NCBI RefSeq assembly: GCF_026339735.1
Contig: NZ_JAPEQG010000002.1
Span: 434,001-498,000 of the forward strand
Reading direction: 5' to 3'
Length of the DNA: 64,000 bases
Source: Streptomyces sp. NBC_01669
GTDB lineage: Bacteria; Actinomycetota; Actinomycetes; Streptomycetales; Streptomycetaceae
Part shown: positions 61,286 to 64,000 of the stretch, piece by piece
How the letters are laid out: every line of letters starts with the position of its first letter
Numbering within the stretch: position 1 is the stretch's first letter
Notes under the pieces: generated by a model
The model's database searches: none
What the model was told of the DNA's origin: nothing
What the model saw: the letters and a program-made list of their open reading frames with translations, nothing else
Translations under genes and position numbers: made by a program

Positions 61286-62665
61286 TCACCGGTCCGCGGC
61301 CGACTCCGTGGGCCAGGTCGGGCGGGGTGTGCGACCCGCGCGCCGCAGGAGGGCGGCGGAGCGGTCGGCGGCAGCGGCTGCGAGGGCGTCCGGATCAACG
61401 CCTGTCGGCCGCCGGTCACGGACGACCACGCGGCCGTCGACCAGCACATCACGAACGGTGCGCGACACATGGCCCCATACGAGCTGGCGGGCCAGATCGC
61501 CCCGGGGTGTCCAGGCGGGGTCTCTGGTGTCGAGTACGACGATGTCGGCCGCCTTGCCCACTTCCAGGGAGCCGATCCGGTCGCCCAGACCGATCGCCTC
61601 GGCGCCGTCGACCGTCGCGAGCGCGAACGCCTGCTCGGCGCGGATCGGGTCGGGCGGGTCACGGTCGCGTTCCAACGCGGCGAACAGGTAGGCGGCCAGG
61701 AGAATGTCCGGGGCATCGCCCGCGTTGTGCGCGTCGCAGCCCAGCGCCACCCGGCCGCCCCTCCGCACCAGTTCGGCGTGGCGCGAGGCGCGGGTGTACC
61801 CCTGGGCGAGCCGCAGATAGGCCCCCGGGCAGGAGGCGACCGAGGTGCCGGTCTCCAGGATCGCGTCGACCTCCGCGTCGTCGAGCCACACAGCGTGCCC
61901 CAGCAACAGACGCGGGCCGAGTACGCCCAGCTCACGGAAGTGGACCACCGGCCGACGCCCGCACCGCAGCGCGTATGCCTCGACGTCCGCGGGTCCCGGC
62001 GAGATGTGCCAGGTCAGCCCCAAGTCGAGCCGTTCGGCCAGGCTCGCGGCCCCGGTGAACAGTTCGTCGCTGGCCAGGTCGTGGCCGACGAGTGTCACCC
62101 ACCCGGTGACCGGTCCGGTGACCGGCAGGGACCGGACGATGTCCTCCTGCCGGGCGAGCACCTCGTGCGCGGGCGCGCCGAGCGGCACGTCCTTGGCGTC
62201 CCAGCCCCAGCCGCCGACCCGTGCGCGGACACCCGCCGCGCCCAGACCGGCGGCGACGCGTTCGGGGTAGGCCACCGTGCCCGGCTCCAGCACCGTGGTG
62301 ATGCCCCGGGACAAACACTCGACGGCGGTGATGGTCGCGGCCAGTTCGTCGTCGTCACCGTCGGCGTGGGCGTGCAGCGGGACGATCCAGTCGAAGATCG
62401 ACTCCTGCGAGCCGATGCTGTCCGGGATCGTGCTGCGTACGAGGGGGTCGACGGTCGTGTGCTGGTGTGCGTCGATCAGGCCCGGGATGACGACACAGCC
62501 CGACGCGTCGATCTCCCGCGCTCCAGGGAAGCGGGCGCGCAGTTCCTCGGCCGTGCCGAGCGCGGCGATGCTGTTCTCCGACACGGCGACCGTGGCACCG
62601 GTGAGGACGCGCCGCGCGGAGTCCATCGTGACGACGTCGCCACCCACGATCAGCAGGTCGCTCAT
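61286..62665 (-). CDS. Amidohydrolase (TrzN/guanine-deaminase-like), paralogue 2
   Basis: This 459-aa enzyme begins MSDLLIVGGDVVTMDSARRV and has IPGLIDAHQHTTVDPLVRST (HxH), LGLTWHISPG (His), LLLGHAVWLDD (His) and VALGCDAHNAGDAPDILLAA (Asp). It is paralogous with 53312 over its whole length. Its start overlaps the stop of the dehydrogenase-like short ORF (ATGA). Location next to an importer for a purine-like ligand suggests deamination or ring opening of the imported compound. Confidence 0.86.
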   Translation of the reverse strand: MSDLLIVGGDVVTMDSARRVLTGATVAVSENSIAALGTAEELRARFPGAREIDASGCVVIPGLIDAHQHTTVDPLVRSTIPDSIGSQESIFDWIVPLHAHADGDDDELAATITAVECLSRGITTVLEPGTVAYPERVAAGLGAAGVRARVGGWGWDAKDVPLGAPAHEVLARQEDIVRSLPVTGPVTGWVTLVGHDLASDELFTGAASLAERLDLGLTWHISPGPADVEAYALRCGRRPVVHFRELGVLGPRLLLGHAVWLDDAEVDAILETGTSVASCPGAYLRLAQGYTRASRHAELVRRGGRVALGCDAHNAGDAPDILLAAYLFAALERDRDPPDPIRAEQAFALATVDGAEAIGLGDRIGSLEVGKAADIVVLDTRDPAWTPRGDLARQLVWGHVSRTVRDVLVDGRVVVRDRRPTGVDPDALAAAAADRSAALLRRAGRTPRPTWPTESAADR

Positions 62666-62982
62666 GGGTTGATCACGCCCTTGCCGATGGGTGAATGCGG
62701 GCGGTCGGCGCGGGCGGTGATCGACCGGGACCCGGGGTCTCGGACGACCGAGCCATCCGCAGCACCGGTCGACGCCTCCGATGCGCCGAAGTCCGTTCCC
62801 GGCACGTGCGCGGGACAGCGGCCAGGGGTCGGGCCCGCACCCTTGACCTGTGGCAGGGCCGGGCGGTTCGGCCCACGGTACGCGACGTCGACGAGGTCGC
62901 TCGGTCTGCGTTTCCGTTCCGGGACGTCCTGCGGGAACACCCCCTCGTACCCGCCGAATTCGGTCTGCACCATGGCTCGCAC
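62662..62982 (-). pseudogene. N-terminal remnant of an MDR dehydrogenase-like gene
   Basis: This 106-aa frame reads MRAMVQTEFGGYEGVFPQDV, VAYRGPNRPALPQVKGAG and HVPGTDFGAS, resembling the first 75 residues of quinone-oxidoreductase/alcohol dehydrogenases, then PHSPIGKGVINP, similar to their C termini. The 250-residue middle is missing, so it is an internally deleted copy or a small protein of unknown use. It stays coupled (ATGA) to the amidohydrolase and follows an operator, so the transcript is still made. Confidence 0.5.
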
Positions 62983-63002
62983 CGCGCAGCCTCCTCACCT
63001 TC

Positions 63003-63040
63003 ACCCGTCTCGCATTGCGAGTCGGTGGAACGTATTGTGA
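63003..63040. promoter_or_regulatory. IclR-island operator and promoter of the amidohydrolase unit
   Basis: CTCGCATTGCGAG (63009-63021) is a perfect palindrome within ACCCGTCTCGCATTGCGAGT, and a related site AACGTATTGTGAGGT follows at about 63029-63043. It is the clearest copy of the GTCTCGYAT motif found upstream of the other island units. Confidence 0.7.
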
Positions 63041-63474
63041 GGTACTCTGCCGCCGCTGCCCGATGGTGTCAACGCTCCTGCACCACTTCTTCGCCTCGTC
63101 GGCGTTTCACTTCTTCACAACGCCGACAGCCCAGGTGGCGACGGGTGGAGGCCGGTGAAAAGACAGCCGTCGCCGGGCCGCGAGGCGGCTCGGCGACGAG
63201 TGAGATGCCGGTTCCGCGTCCGGCCGACAAGGAATGAGCGAGTGCCGTTTCAGCGCGAAGTCGTGAGCCGCTGTCAGTGCGGTACGGTGCCGCCCGGCGC
63301 CCACCCGCACGGATCACCCGGACCAAGGGTCGGTACACACCGTTGTCGTCCTCAGGCACGCGCGGACGGTGCCACGGTCCGCCGCCCGCGCGGCGGGTCA
63401 GTCACCGGTCCGGGTTCCGGACCGCTTGTCCGGCGCTCCGGCGGTGACCCCCGTCGCACCCGTCGCGTCCGGTC
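63041..63474. other. No supported gene
   Basis: Arg-rich open frames only; no known domain, start context or RNA element recognised. Confidence 0.4.
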
Positions 63475-64000
63475 TCAGCGGGCCAGCAGCCGGATGGCCA
63501 CGCCCTTCTCCTGGGTGTACTCGCGCAGCGCCGCGTACCCGCCGCCCCTGCTGAAGCCGCTGTCCTTCTGCATGTTGAACGGAAAGCCGATCACTCCGGC
63601 GTCGTGGAACTGATTGACCGCCACCTGCCCGGAGCGGACATCCTTCGCCAGCCGCAGCGCCCGCGAGATGTCGTTGGTCCAGACGCATGCCAGGAGACCG
63701 AAGTCGGTGGCGTTCATCAACTCTGTCGCCTCGGCGGTGTCGCGGAACGACTGGACGGCGAGAACCGGACCGAAGACCTCCTCGCGGGCGACGCGCATGC
63801 GCGTTTCCACGCGGTCGAACACGGCCGGCCGGACGAACCACCCCTCGTCGGCGGTTCCGCCACCGGTGACCAGCCGAGCCCCCTCGCGAGGTGCTTGCGC
63901 CAGAAAGCCGCTGACGCGGGCGAACTGCGCGGCACTGACCAACGGCCCCATGTCCGGGTCGGCCTCCCACGGCCCGGTCGTGACCGCGGCCATGGCGGCG
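63475..64000 (-). CDS. Aldehyde dehydrogenase family protein, C-terminal part (runs off right edge)
   Basis: Read leftward from the window edge, the frame gives MGPLVSAAQFARVSGFLAQA, then WFVRPAVFDRV, VAREEVFGPVLAVQSFRDTA (ALDH Glu motif EEVFGPV), ATDFGLLACVWTNDISRALR and VNQFHDAGVIGFPFNMQKDS (C-terminal catalytic loop). The catalytic Cys lies outside the window. It stops at 63475. An aldehyde from the HpcH-type aldolase or from ring cleavage is the likely substrate type. Confidence 0.88.
   Translation of the reverse strand, partial: AAMAAVTTGPWEADPDMGPLVSAAQFARVSGFLAQAPREGARLVTGGGTADEGWFVRPAVFDRVETRMRVAREEVFGPVLAVQSFRDTAEATELMNATDFGLLACVWTNDISRALRLAKDVRSGQVAVNQFHDAGVIGFPFNMQKDSGFSRGGGYAALREYTQEKGVAIRLLAR

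Noticed and set aside
63069..63359. Minus-strand frame before the right-edge aldehyde dehydrogenase
   Set aside because: Arg-rich, no domain; left as noncoding.
1..64000. tRNA, rRNA and CRISPR features
   Set aside because: No cloverleaf-type sequence, T-loop context or regularly spaced repeats were noticed by eye; a dedicated tRNA and CRISPR search was not possible here.

Overview
The window is high-GC DNA with the codon bias, GTG starts, dense ATGA/GTGA overlaps and gene families of a streptomycete or close actinomycete (7Fe ferredoxin, SpoIIE-type phosphatases, IclR/LacI/TetR catabolic units). No rRNA, tRNA or CRISPR was seen. The first 32 kb are broken up by IS relics and decayed genes, which suggests an accessory region, perhaps a chromosome arm or large linear plasmid (inference).

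Layout. 0-5 kb: an S8-peptidase-like N terminus (cut by the left edge), a glutamine-rich protein, and a two-gene sulfane-sulfur locus (a DUF1416/metallo-beta-lactamase/double-rhodanese fusion plus SseA) flanked by relics of a copper-binding protein. 5-12.6 kb: a nuclease relic, a Doc-like toxin-antitoxin pair, a PAS-GAF-SpoIIE-HATPase phosphatase, and nested IS30, IS3 and integrase-type transposase relics. 13-19.3 kb: a TetR-controlled catabolic operon (isochorismatase-like hydrolase, frameshifted aldehyde dehydrogenase, lipocalin-like protein, MFS exporter, enoyl-CoA hydratase). 19.5-27 kb: a membrane SpoIIE phosphatase, an IS relic, a DHFR-like reductase, a class 3 lipase with TIG domains, a truncated folE, and a cysteine-rich regulator divergent from a DoxX-like protein. 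27-31 kb: an NCS1 permease, a serine hydrolase and a LysR regulator, then more IS relics and a coiled-coil/winged-helix protein with a histone-H1-like linker.

33-38.3 kb carries what I read as a riboflavin-catabolic operon: PnuC-type transporter, stand-alone riboflavin kinase, flavin reductase, FMN-dependent monooxygenase-family riboflavin lyase and (frameshifted) ribokinase, divergent from a LacI regulator. The gene set matches the rca genes of Microbacterium maritypicum.

38.7-64 kb is one large catabolic island with an IclR regulator in the middle: TfdA-like oxygenase, extradiol dioxygenase fused to a Dabb domain, two-subunit Rieske oxygenase, two nearly identical 7Fe ferredoxins, ferredoxin reductase, cupin, HpcH-type aldolase, FAH-type hydrolase, quinone-oxidoreductase-like dehydrogenase, methyltransferase, three amidohydrolases, a BMP-type ABC importer and an aldehyde dehydrogenase cut by the right edge. 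A GTCTCGYAT motif recurs upstream of most of its transcription units. The enzymes amount to ring hydroxylation, meta cleavage and cyclic-amide hydrolysis of a nitrogenous aromatic. Because it lies next to the riboflavin operon, I propose, as inference only, that the island degrades the alloxazine (lumichrome) ring left by riboflavin lyase.
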